From Catenaria anguillulae PL171 (lineage: Eukaryota > Blastocladiomycota > Blastocladiomycetes > Blastocladiales > Catenariaceae): DNA of 64,000 nt. The notes below the pieces were generated by a model. The model ran no database searches, had not been told where the DNA came from, and worked only from the letters and a program-made list of their open reading frames with translations. Below, piece by piece: positions 32,105-41,367 of this stretch (its first letter is position 1; every line of letters starts with the position of its first letter). The position numbers and the translations under genes are program-made. The DNA lies in NCBI GenBank assembly GCA_002102555.1, contig MCFL01000115.1, positions 1-64,000 of the forward strand. Direction: 5' to 3'.

Positions 32105-34156
32105 TCAATCGCCACCTGCCTCCTTATTCGGGAACTCAATCTCTTCCTCCTCGGCTGACTTGCCTCCACCTTGCTCTTTGGCTGACTCATCATCACTTGA
32201 CAACAAGTACGACTCAAGCGACTGTGTCCCCTCAACCGACATGCCATTCTGCTTGCCACCAAGAGCGCCCAAAACTGCGCCGCCGCTGATTTCTTGAACA
32301 CGACCACCATTCACGCGACCACTCGTCAATCCACCAATGTTGCCCGACCGACGGGAAAGTGAACGAGTGGGGGCCGGGGTTTGCCATGACTTGAACGTCT
32401 CCTCATTCTCGGCAACAGACGCGACAAAATCTTCAAAATGTCCAACCTCGTCCACACGCAAGAATCCGGTGCCGCCATTATCCATGGGCAGCAGGCGCTC
32501 CCACACGCGCTGGGCATCCTCGGGATCAAGCGACTGCAGGTACGCCATGTATGGGCGGAAGTGGAGGGTGGCCAACGATTCACCCCATGAATCTTGGTTC
32601 CCTGGGTAGGCGCTCAGGCCAGCCGTGCAATTGTCGCGGCAACGCGTCATGGACTTGGTTGGTTTGACCAACAAGCAGGTCGAGCACAAGTGTAGGTGAC
32701 AGTCATCATGGGCATACAGCGGGTAGGCCAGCAGCTCATGGCAACCATCACACTTCAGCATGCGCATGGACGTCTCGACGGCACGAAAGACGAGGTCGTG
32801 AAGGTGATGGTATGCACTGGTTGTTTCGAGCGCGCGGGACACTTCGCTTGACGCAGACACGAGCTTGCTGGCGAGAGAGAAAAACTCGTCGACGGCGATT
32901 GTGCTGATGAGTGCAGGAACAGCCAATGAGAAAAAGGGTCACACGTGTACATTGGATTGGATGATGTACCATGGGCCAGATGCATACGGCGTTTCCGACG
33001 ACGCCGGGGCGTCGTGCCTGCTTGCCAAATCAGACTTCTTGAACACATAAACAACCATGTCGAGCTTTGCCTTCTTGCTCGCGTTGGCAGAAGCCGCACG
33101 CTTGCCCAAGGTCTCGTCTGGTGAGCAGAGATGTAAAGAATTGAGCGTAAGCTGTGGAACAGACAAAGGTATGGCTAATGGGAACAGCGACAACACACCA
33201 ATCAAATTGGACGGAAGAAACGAGGTGGGCCGCCTTTTGCGGCTGTGGGGCGCCTCGAAAGACAAAAGCAACTGTGCTGGGTTCACTTGCTCGCCCGGGT
33301 ACACCTCAGCCCAAACCTCAACCAATCGGTCAAGGTTTTCTGGATCTGTCAATAGATCCAGAAAGGTCATGGCGTCCGGCTTGCGATAGGCATTGAAAAT
33401 GATCGGCGGGTTGTTGGAGGAGGCGGGGTTGGCGGCACCCATCTCAATGAGGTCTTTTGCTTGCGGAGTTGGGGGAGGAGAAGCGGTCCGCTTACGTGAC
33501 AGGCGCTGCTTGACCGTAGGAGCCCTGCCATAAAGATCCTCTGGCATTTCCGACGCCTTGGTCGGATGGCGACGGACAACCGTCATTTGCGACTTGGAAG
33601 CAGTAGGCGCAGCGGATCGCTCACGGGATTGCGTCGAGTTGGACGACTTGCTTGAAGCAGGTGGTTTCTGAGATGACGACAACAATGACGATGACGACGA
33701 GCGGGAAATGTGCAATGAGTACGACAAGTGCGACGAGGGCGGCGAGGGGGCAGGGTCAGAGTCGTTGGGTACTTTCAAACAGAGCAGCAAATGAAAAGTC
33801 AGTCAAGCGGCCAAAGAAAAAATAGAGCGGAAGGAAGGAAGGCCGCACCCTTCTCAATAATGTGAATTGATTCATCAAGCGCCTCGGCGGCCTCGACAGC
33901 GACGTCCATGTCTTTAACGGAGTACTTCTCGCCTTTGACAATGATGACGTCAGGATCCCAGGCGGCCAAAGCCTCGAACACATCGTCGCCCCCTAACGAG
34001 CGTGGCGACAGAGAAAAAGGGAAGTGAAATCAACATTGGGGAGAGAGAGAAAGATGAGAACCGCGTACTAACGGACAAGGACTCACGGGGGGAGCGGCGA
34101 AAGTACTTGGCCATGTCCGGGTAGACAGCCAGTTCGTACGAGTGTGTCGGCGACAT
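32105..34156 (-). CDS. Transposon cargo protein with RING-like zinc cluster
   Basis: Five exons (34156-34087, 33992-33849, 33771-33199, 33117-32970, 32903-32105), 577 aa, introns 66-94 nt. The N-terminal 70 residues (MSPTHSYELAVYPDMAKYFR, later WDPDVIIVKGEKYSVKDMDV) look folded. A Ser-rich and basic disordered stretch follows, then a conserved-looking segment around LLTDPENLDRLVEVWAEVY. Next is a cysteine/histidine cluster LKCDGCHELL, DDCHLHLCSTCLL and RCRDNC. Its spacing (CxxC, about 13 residues, CxHxxCxxC, then CxxxC) resembles a RING or treble-clef finger. The C-terminus is acidic, Gly/Ser-rich. It could be a DNA-binding accessory protein of transposition or an E3-ligase-like host modulator. 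The family is not recognised. It is transcribed from the right end of the element toward the transposase. Confidence 0.75.
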
Positions 34157-34916
34157 TCCTTGATTTTGCGGCTATGATACAGTACGTGAATGGAAGAAGG
34201 GTGGCGGGTGCGCGAGAACAAGGATATTTCAATTATTTGGGATGGGAGAGATCGGGACGGATCGGGGCAGCTGGAGCGTTTAAATGGCGAGCCGGGAATC
34301 AGAATCAATTAGGGGACGATGGGCGAGCACGTCTGGAAACACTCTGTCGACCTGCCCAACAGGACTCGAGGAAGGTCGGACAGGACCATTTCCGCTTGTT
34401 TGTTTGGTCGGCTGCCAGCATGTGATCGAGTTGTCATGTCAAGAAATAGCAAGATTCACGTGGCCGGTATCCAAGTGGTCCACGCCAGTGTGCTTGGCGA
34501 AGTGAGCTGAGGGGTGGACGGCGGGCGCGCTGGCGAGGTTAACAGCACAGGCAGCAGCGGCGCGAGAAAGAGCAGACGGCGTGAGACAAGGCAGACGGCG
34601 TGAGGAGAGCGGTCGGTGAAAGTGGAGGTCGTTTCAAACGGCTGCGGCCGTAGAAAGGGGACGGTCCCTCTTGACAGCGTGGGCTGAGTCGATTGGGACG
34701 TGGGACGTGTGTGTGAATGGGGGCGGCGAGGGTATGGAGAGAGCATGGCTTGACTTCGTCTCGTGGCATATCATAGTTCAATCGGCCAGTGGCCGCGAGA
34801 GGGGGCAATGTTTGTTTTGTGTGGGCGAAGGCAAACTGCCGGTTGTTGAAATCCAAGGCCTCTCATCCGCCGATCCAACGTTCAATCAAATCGATCTCAA
34901 AAGCTCAAAATCTCAG
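34157..34916. other. Right internal end of the transposon
   Basis: Non-coding 760 bases between the cargo start and the right TIR; likely the cargo promoter. No motif recognised. Confidence 0.5.
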
Positions 34917-34987
34917 AACCGAAAAACGCGAAACGGAAACACGACGATCGACAAGTTTGGAACGGGGTGGCTTAGTGTCCACCCATA
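34917..34987 (-). repeat. Right terminal inverted repeat (71 bp)
   Basis: Perfect reverse complement of the left TIR; its outer end (34987) abuts CAGGGGC. Confidence 0.95.
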
Positions 34988-34994
34988 CAGGGGC
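34988..34994. repeat. 7-bp target-site duplication of the DNA transposon, right copy
   Basis: CAGGGGC, matching 28602-28608. It is followed at once by the 3' terminus of the LINE. Confidence 0.85.
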
Positions 34995-37900
34995 GTAGAA
35001 CACAGAGTTTATTGAACTGGAGCACAATTATGGTAAGGAGTCAACAGAGAAAACGAATAAAGAACAGATTGGATGGGGCAACCCTCGCAACAATAATGGG
35101 CGCGCGCGCATACTCTTGGACCAACCCGCAGACCCCACTGCTCACCGACATGCCCAGCGGCACCTTGACGAACCAAACAAGAAACGGAACGACGTGAAAA
35201 GAAATAAAGAAGGGGGAAACGAAGCAATCAGACCGGAAAGGAAGTGATTGGGTGGCGGCAACATGGACCCGAGGTCAGGAAACAGAAGAAAAAGACAAAA
35301 CCAAAACCGAAACCAAAACCAAAACGAAAAACAAAAAGAACAATACTCATCAGTCGCGCACACAGCGCCCTTCCCTCTCCCACTCTCTCTCCCCTCCCCA
35401 CTCTCTCCTTCCACTACCTCCACTCACCACAAAGTGTCTAACCCGTGCATAGCACGAGTTACTCGGGAGTCTGCGTCGCTGCGCGTCGATGCGCCGCCAG
35501 TGTTGGGGCACTCGCCGTCCTCGTGTACGAGCAGGGAGAGGCGGCAGAGCGAGCAGAATCCAGCGTTGAGTCGTCTGTTCTTGGTTGCGCGTGGACGGCG
35601 CGGCTCGGTCGGGTCGCGCGGTGCAAGTTGGTCACGTTGCGGCGGCAGGGCGTCGCGGTTGGGTGGTGCCAGGTCAAAAAGCCGCTGGCAGTGGTCGGTC
35701 CACACCTTGGCGTGGAGCGCGTGGCCGAGGAGGGCGGCAATGCCACCAGCGAGGCGGCGCTTGTCCTTGGTCTGCTTGAGCAGTGGGTACACGACCTGGA
35801 ACTGCTCGAGCGACAAGGCGCCAGTGAGGACGCGGGGCAGCATGGCGGGCGTCCACCACAGCAACAAGATGGACGCGGCGGCGGCGGGAGGGTTGGCGTA
35901 GCCGCGCTCGGCAAGGATGCGTGACAGTTCTTGGTGGGCGTACTCGCGGGCTTCGTCGCGGGCAGGCGCGGTTGCAGGGCACTCAAGCCAGTGTGCGCTG
36001 TCATCGGTCGCGTCGCATGACGGGCATCTTGGGCTCGGGAACTTGTGCGGCCACCACTTGTGGTTGCGCGCTCTCGTCGGCAGCATGCCCACGAGGAACC
36101 GCGAGCGAAAGGCAATGAGCTTGTTGTGCTTGCGCGACGTGCGACGGTCGCGCCCGTTCCCACCCGCGTGCATGACCAGCGCCATCACACCCACATCCAC
36201 GCCGGCCAACTCGATGCCTGCGGCAGTGCTCTTTGACGCCAGCCACGCATGCACCCGCTGGTGCCACGCGTACTTGATGAACTTCCGCGGGTCTGTGCTC
36301 ACCACGTCCCCGCCGAACGCGACCACGTGCCGCATCTTGCGCCGGCCCAGCCCAAACGCCGGGTTGACCTTTGCCCGCGGGAGAGATGACTCGGCCCCTG
36401 CGTTCGCCAACCGATCCGCCGACTCATTGCCCACGTTGCCGGCATGCCCCTTGACCCAGTCGAGCGTTGCGCGCAGGCGCCTCTCGCGCACCACAAGATC
36501 AATCACATCCCACTCGAGCGACCCCACAGACCGCACGAGAGAACGCAAACCGGGCTTGCGCGAACCCAACACACGGCCAGCCGCCTTCACAGCCGCCATG
36601 GAATCGGACAAAATCTTGACGACCGACCCGACAGGCGCCAAACACACCGCAGCCAGTACGCCCCACTGCTCCGCACGCGTTGACGACACTAGGCCATGAA
36701 CCGGCCTCAACGACACCATATACGCCGCATCTTCATCAGCGGCAACTCGCTCCTCGTCTCCGGCGGCGATCTGCACCATCTCGCCGTTTTCCTCCTCATC
36801 CTCCACTCGCGCGCGGTCCCAGAACTCGGTCTCCACACGCGCCTTGTCCTCGTCCACACCCGTACCCACGAATGCGTGCACACCTGCGCCAATGGGCCGG
36901 GCGCCGCCACCCTCTGGTGTCTCCATCACGGACCCGTCCGTGTACAAGGTCACTGCGGCGCCATGTGCGACCGAGGGCAACGTGACGCCGTCACTATGCA
37001 CAGCGATTGATCCTGCGCCAGCTGCGAGGTAGCGGCTAAGCGTGAGCGCCGAGGACGGGTACAGCCATGGGCGGAACGGCTCCTCTGGCTGGGCCAAGAG
37101 TGGCCACGGCAGGTCGCGGATTGGATGGCGGCGAAGTTCTTGCACGCGGCGCAGCAGCGACTCGTGGAAAGGCATCCACGAGTTGAGGTTGAGCTTGGTC
37201 TCGACGTGTCGCCGGTAGACGGGCTGGCCCTCCGGCGCGAATTGGCTTGCCCAATACAGGCCGTACTTGCGTAGTTGCCTGACAACCGCCGGGTTGCGGT
37301 GGGCGAGCGAGTCGTCCTCGCTGAGGAAGAGCGGCGAGTGATGGCAGCCCGGGTCGACGGCAAATTCGCCGTGCGTGTCGACGACCGAGATGTTGGCAGC
37401 GTGCATGATCGGCAGCAAGTTGGCGAACCAGCACAGGGTCGAGGACGGGGCTTCGGGCGTCGGGTACGCGAGTGGGGAACACGGCATGGCCAGCGCCCAT
37501 GCGGCGAGTCCAAGGCAAACACGAGCAGGTGTACCAAGCGGGCCGCGGTCGTTGAGCATGACTGCCAGCTCTGTGACATGGTGACGCACAATCAGGTTTG
37601 AAAGTGAGTCAAGATCGTGAATCGACGGGTGGTGAATCAGAGCCGAGGACGTGGACCGATCGACGCCGAGTTTTTGCCGAATCAACGACCGAAACTTGGC
37701 ATCCCATGTATCAATCACGGTGGGCGGCGGCACAAAGTTGCTGGTGCGGTACAGCGCCGCCGGGTAAATCACGTTGTTGGCAAAGTAAACCGCCATCTTG
37801 CCCGTGATTGCCTTGCTCTTGAGGAGCCCATGCCCCTTGCGGAGCTCGTTCTCAAACGCCTCGCGCGCTGTGCGCGGCCAGTCCTCTGCTGACAACCACA

Positions 37901-40097
37901 CGCCCAGATACCGGAAAGGTTGCCGCCCATCCAGAAACGGAATCGGCTCCCCCTCAACCGTCAGCGGCTCGCCGCGGGCCTCGCCCTTGCAATTGAGGAC
38001 CAACATGGCACCCTTGGACGCGTTTGCCTTGACCGCCGTGACGCGGTTGAACGATGACACGATCCGGAGCAGTCGCTCCATCTCAAAACGGTTTGGCGCA
38101 AAGAACGCCGCGTCATCCACGTACGCCATGGCCGCCAACTGCGCGGCGTCGACCACCTCGCCATCCGCTCTATGTGGTGCGGTCCTCGATGGTGCCGGCT
38201 CTGGGTCGCCAGTCTCACCCTTGCGCGCGCACAACCTGACGCCTGGGCACGAGCGGTTGACCTTGCTCAGGAGCACGTCGTAGAAAATGGCCCACATGAG
38301 TGGCGACTCGACTGCACCCTGCGGGATACCGCGATGCATTGGGATCGGGTCGGTCAGGCCGTATTCGGTCTTGATGCGTGCCGTGCGGCCTGCGAGCATC
38401 GAGTCACAGTACAGCTCCACAAACTCGTCGGGCACGCGGATGCGCTTGAGGGCAAGGCGGAGGATGTGGTGTGGAACCGTGTCGAACGCCTTGGTCTTGT
38501 CCTCGAAGTACACCCAGAGTTGGGTACGGCGCGCGCGGGCCTGTGACATGGCGGCAGACAAGGTTGCAATGGGCAGCGTAGTACTGGTGCCGGGCAGGAC
38601 GCTGTGGCGGGCGCCAAGGAGCACGTCGTGGTTGGTGAGCACCTGCATCATTCGGGTGGTGAGTACCTTCATGAACAGCTTGCTGGCGCACTCGAGCAGC
38701 GTGATGGGCCGCATGTCGTCGGCTGACCCAGCGTATCCGACGGGCTTCTTGGGCACAAGCACCATGATACCCTCCTTCCATGCCCGCGGCACCCGTCTGG
38801 TGTGGAGGATGGCGTTGAACAACTTGAGTAGTGCCTGCCGGCAACCATCACCCGCGTCCCGTAACAAGCGGTATGTGAGGTTCGACTCGCCGGGCGCCTT
38901 GTCCAGCCCCACCTGCGCGAAAGCCTGGTCCAAATCCTTGGCCGCCATTTCCGCTGGCAAATCGGTCCAGATCGTCCCATCCACATCGTCCCGTCCGGCA
39001 AACTCGGGCTCCCACTCATCCAGATCGTGGTAGTTTTGCGGCCCAAACCACTTGCTCGCCTCATGCCAGATGCCCTCCTTGACCTCCTCTGGCTCTCGCG
39101 TCAACCGTTTGCGGCCGTCGCCCATGTCGCGCATATGGAACGAAATGCACGAGTCCGGGCGGAAGCGCTCCTTGACCCGGCTGATGACCGATGGCAGATT
39201 GGTGAGGAAATCCTCATTGCGCTTGTCGATCCGGGCTGCAATCCTGGCGGCTCGCTCCTGGTTGAACTCGACCGCAATCGCCATCCGGAGCACAGAGAGG
39301 GCTGCGCGCGCGTACTTGCGGTCGTCGGCGAAGTCGGCTCGAGGGCGGAGACCGTGCGACTCAGCGAGCTGGACGGCGCCTGCCGGTGCGGCGCCGCGGC
39401 GGCTGCGCCTTGACCACTGCTTGATTTCGGCGGCGGCCTTGTCGAGCGGATTGGACGAGTGGCGTGGATTTGCGAGGAGCTGGGAGAAACGCAGTTTGAC
39501 GGGGAGAGTATCCTTTGCTGAAGCTTGCAAGCCGTTGGCAAAAGAAACCCACGCACCGTCGACATTACCAGCCGCGAGCTGGGCATCAAGGTCGGGAGCA
39601 AGCCGCAGGTCAGATGTGCGCCGGTAATCCTTCCACTGCTCGTCGGTCGCGGCAGCTGTGTCGATGTGTTGGGAACGTGCAGCCCTGAGGGCGGCAACAA
39701 CTCGCTCTTGCTGAGCCCAGTCAAGCTGCTGGCCGAAGTTTGTGCAAATAGTCACCGCAGCGTGGTCTGTAAAGAAAGGGCGCGGGAGTGCGGGCCATGA
39801 CACTGTAGCCGAGTTTGTCGCTGCAAGCGTTTCGCCGCACCCATACCAGAAGTCGAGGCGGTTGGCGGCCTGGTGGGCATTGCGACGGGTCACGTCCAGG
39901 CAGTCATGCGCCGCAGCAATGTCGGCAAGCCCAATCTCAAGCGCGAGCATGTCAACTAGCGCCTCTGCCCCGGCAGCGTTTGGGTTGAGGTCGCCGCCGA
40001 GTAGGATGCGGTGGCCGAGGTCGCGGGCGCGTGTGATTTCGGAGCGCAACCAGGCAGTGAGGTCGGCGACGATGGAGGGCGAGCCGTGGGGTACATA
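34995..40097 (-). mobile_element. 5'-truncated LINE (non-LTR retrotransposon) inserted in tRNA-Arg
   Basis: About 5.1 kb on the minus strand, flanked (before the later DNA transposon arrived) by a 17-bp duplication of the tRNA-Arg A-box region. The 3' UTR (35423-34995) ends with AATAAACTCTGTGTTCTAC and no poly(A) tail. The 5' end is truncated inside the endonuclease domain. The remaining single ORF is unbroken, so the insertion is young. The EN-RT-RNase H order belongs to I/Tad/R1-like groups; exact clade assignment would need a tree. Two extra bases (40096-40097) sit at the 5' junction. Confidence 0.85.
35424..40094 (-). CDS. LINE polyprotein fragment: endonuclease, reverse transcriptase, RNase H, zinc finger
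   Basis: About 1,550 codons open from the 5' junction to a stop at 35424-35426, with no ATG near the start because the 5' end is lost. The endonuclease C-terminal half is present (GYVPHGSPS, then ILLGGDLNPN and FTDHAAVTI). RT motifs are KEGIMVLVPKK, RPITLLECASKLF, FEDKTKAFDTV (motif A), RGIPQGAVESPL (motif B) and AYVDDAAFF (motif C). RNase H has all four acidic residues: LYTDGSV, TRAEQWG, ILSDSMAAV and GNESADRLANAG. A C-terminal CCHC-like knuckle reads CPSCDATDDSAHWLEC. No ORF1 is present in this copy. It is not expected to be mobile by itself because the 5' end is missing. Confidence 0.9.
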   Translation of the reverse strand, partial: VPHGSPSIVADLTAWLRSEITRARDLGHRILLGGDLNPNAAGAEALVDMLALEIGLADIAAAHDCLDVTRRNAHQAANRLDFWYGCGETLAATNSATVSWPALPRPFFTDHAAVTICTNFGQQLDWAQQERVVAALRAARSQHIDTAAATDEQWKDYRRTSDLRLAPDLDAQLAAGNVDGAWVSFANGLQASAKDTLPVKLRFSQLLANPRHSSNPLDKAAAEIKQWSRRSRRGAAPAGAVQLAESHGLRPRADFADDRKYARAALSVLRMAIAVEFNQERAARIAARIDKRNEDFLTNLPSVISRVKERFRPDSCISFHMRDMGDGRKRLTREPEEVKEGIWHEASKWFGPQNYHDLDEWEPEFAGRDDVDGTIWTDLPAEMAAKDLDQAFAQVGLDKAPGESNLTYRLLRDAGDGCRQALLKLFNAILHTRRVPRAWKEGIMVLVPKKPVGYAGSADDMRPITLLECASKLFMKVLTTRMMQVLTNHDVLLGARHSVLPGTSTTLPIATLSAAMSQARARRTQLWVYFEDKTKAFDTVPHHILRLALKRIRVPDEFVELYCDSMLAGRTARIKTEYGLTDPIPMHRGIPQGAVESPLMWAIFYDVLLSKVNRSCPGVRLCARKGETGDPEPAPSRTAPHRADGEVVDAAQLAAMAYVDDAAFFAPNRFEMERLLRIVSSFNRVTAVKANASKGAMLVLNCKGEARGEPLTVEGEPIPFLDGRQPFRYLGVWLSAEDWPRTAREAFENELRKGHGLLKSKAITGKMAVYFANNVIYPAALYRTSNFVPPPTVIDTWDAKFRSLIRQKLGVDRSTSSALIHHPSIHDLDSLSNLIVRHHVTELAVMLNDRGPLGTPARVCLGLAAWALAMPCSPLAYPTPEAPSSTLCWFANLLPIMHAANISVVDTHGEFAVDPGCHHSPLFLSEDDSLAHRNPAVVRQLRKYGLYWASQFAPEGQPVYRRHVETKLNLNSWMPFHESLLRRVQELRRHPIRDLPWPLLAQPEEPFRPWLYPSSALTLSRYLAAGAGSIAVHSDGVTLPSVAHGAAVTLYTDGSVMETPEGGGARPIGAGVHAFVGTGVDEDKARVETEFWDRARVEDEEENGEMVQIAAGDEERVAADEDAAYMVSLRPVHGLVSSTRAEQWGVLAAVCLAPVGSVVKILSDSMAAVKAAGRVLGSRKPGLRSLVRSVGSLEWDVIDLVVRERRLRATLDWVKGHAGNVGNESADRLANAGAESSLPRAKVNPAFGLGRRKMRHVVAFGGDVVSTDPRKFIKYAWHQRVHAWLASKSTAAGIELAGVDVGVMALVMHAGGNGRDRRTSRKHNKLIAFRSRFLVGMLPTRARNHKWWPHKFPSPRCPSCDATDDSAHWLECPATAPARDEAREYAHQELSRILAERGYANPPAAAASILLLWWTPAMLPRVLTGALSLEQFQVVYPLLKQTKDKRRLAGGIAALLGHALHAKVWTDHCQRLFDLAPPNRDALPPQRDQLAPRDPTEPRRPRATKNRRLNAGFCSLCRLSLLVHEDGECPNTGGASTRSDADSRVTRAMHGLDTLW

Positions 40098-40168
40098 TCC
40101 CGTGGCCCAGGGGCTAAGGCGCCTGACTACGGATCAGGAGATCGGAGGTTCAAATCCTCCCGGGATCG
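40096..40168 (+). tRNA. tRNA-Arg (ACG), rebuilt at the LINE junction
   Basis: Anticodon stem CCTGA/TCAGG with loop CTACGGA gives ACG. D arm, T arm (GGAGG/CCTCC, loop TTCAAAT), A box (TGGCCCAGGGG) and B box are intact. TTTT follows discriminator G at once (40169-40172). The acceptor is TATCCCG against CGGGATC, so pair 1-72 is T-C, a mismatch. The first two bases come from the LINE junction rather than the original gene, whose 5' end GGTCCCG now lies at 28590. Promoter boxes are internal, so it can still be transcribed; 5' processing by RNase P may be affected by the mismatch. Confidence 0.9.
40098..40114. repeat. 17-bp target-site duplication of the LINE, right copy
   Basis: TCCCGTGGCCCAGGGGC, identical to 28592-28608; it supplies tRNA positions 3 onward and so regenerates the gene. 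Confidence 0.8.
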
Positions 40169-40494
40169 TTTTCTTTCATTTTACTTCGTCTCTGACCCAT
40201 TTTTTTGATGGCAAAACATTTCCCATCGTCTGTGTTGTATTTCTTTCTTTAACTCGAGCAAAGTTGGGTGGGTATCTGTCGAGGTACGCGTGATTCTGGG
40301 AGCCAGGAGGCAAGATCCAACAAGCTCGTGTTGCACAGAGGTCGAGTACAGTATGTTTATGACAGGTCAGACACAACTCATTTTCTGAATGCTGGGGCAA
40401 GGAAGGCACAGAACAGTTTGATGGTGCATCCAGGCCTATATTCGTGTCTGCCCGAAACATACAAAGGGCCATCCAAGTCCACACCATCGTTTCC
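40169..40494. other. Short intergenic region
   Basis: About 325 bases between tRNA-Arg and the end of the next minus-strand gene; begins with the Pol III terminator. Nothing else seen. Confidence 0.5.
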
Positions 40495-41367
40495 TCACTG
40501 TCTCCCGGTCATTTGCGCCGCCGCGGGTGGTGGCGGCGCCAGAATCAGCTCCTCGGTCATTGGCCGCGGAGCTGGTGCCGGCTTCCATCCGTCAATGTGG
40601 TTGTCGCCTGGCTGTTGATGCAACCTATGCGGCTTGGCCTGCCGGCCTGTTCCATCCGAGTCTTGCTGTTTCTGACGTCCAATGATCCTCAGTCGAATCG
40701 CCATGAAGGCGATGGCCACAGCATTGAGCACGGCAAACCCGGAAACAATGCCAATGATATCCCCAGCCCCGAGTCCCGCAGCACGCTCGGCAGACTGAGC
40801 GCCCGCGGCGGCTGTGCCCGTTGGTACCCCCAAAGACGTTGTGGCAGCCGGCAGCTGATCAGGGCACGCAAACCCAAGCGTGAGTGACGCCAAGTACGCT
40901 CCGGCTGCACTCGCCGACCCGCCAACCTCGCTCAGCACACACTCGCGCAGCACCTTGTCGTCGACCTGCCGCCACGACACATTTGCGTTGCCCTTGACAT
41001 AGTTGCTGTATCCGACATGATCAATCACTGCGCCGGCACCCACAACCACGTCGCGAATCCCGTTTGTGACACCGGGTCCATCGGACGAGTCGTTGAATGA
41101 TCCGGAATCCCAGTTGATGGATCCACGTGCGCGCAAGGGATCCGACGAGCAGTGCATCCGAAGTCCCTTGACGAATTGGCGGATGGGCGATGCGGTGCCA
41201 GAGTCGGCCGTGCGAATGTCGATGCGCGTGACATAGGACGAATCTGGGCATGAAATTGTCGGCAACTTGGCGTTTGTGGGGTCACCCAAGGTGATGGATT
41301 TGCGGAGCTTGAACGTGGTCGGGTCGCCTATGACAGGCCGAGTGGGCGAGGTGGCCGAAGTCGACAT
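40495..41367 (-). CDS. Single-pass membrane protein, unknown ectodomain
   Basis: 290 aa. The first about 180 residues look like a beta-rich globular domain with six Cys and repeated V-x-I/L patterns (SCPDSSYVTRIDIRTADSG, FVKGLRMHCSSDP, LASLTLGFACPDQ). One TM follows (GDIIGIVSGFAVLNAVAIAFMAI), then a basic stop-transfer and a Gln/Pro-rich tail. The pattern recalls jacalin-like or other beta-prism lectin domains but I cannot confirm it. The frame starts MSTSATSPTRP with no signal peptide. A short upstream exon carrying one is possible: an ATG frame at about 41456 reads MNSRGLGRRLTNTIV, but it is not hydrophobic. It is in tandem with the next minus-strand membrane protein. Confidence 0.6.
   Translation of the reverse strand: MSTSATSPTRPVIGDPTTFKLRKSITLGDPTNAKLPTISCPDSSYVTRIDIRTADSGTASPIRQFVKGLRMHCSSDPLRARGSINWDSGSFNDSSDGPGVTNGIRDVVVGAGAVIDHVGYSNYVKGNANVSWRQVDDKVLRECVLSEVGGSASAAGAYLASLTLGFACPDQLPAATTSLGVPTGTAAAGAQSAERAAGLGAGDIIGIVSGFAVLNAVAIAFMAIRLRIIGRQKQQDSDGTGRQAKPHRLHQQPGDNHIDGWKPAPAPRPMTEELILAPPPPAAAQMTGRQ

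Larger units (their letters stand above)
28609..34987. mobile_element. DNA transposon with 71-bp TIRs, DDE transposase and RING-like cargo
   Basis: A 6,379-bp element bounded by perfect 71-bp inverted repeats (28609-28679 and 34917-34987), which begin TATGGGTGGACAC, and by the 7-bp duplication CAGGGGC. Weaker inverted similarity continues about 20 bases inward. It contains two convergent multi-exon genes: an integrase-like DDE transposase (28920-30650, +) and a 577-aa protein with a RING-like zinc cluster (34156-32105, -). Identical TIRs, an exact TSD and unbroken spliced frames indicate recent movement and probable autonomy. The transposase type matches integrase-core proteins that are common in fungal and animal genomes but are seldom assigned to a defined element. 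I do not recognise the element as a named superfamily. Confidence 0.9.
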
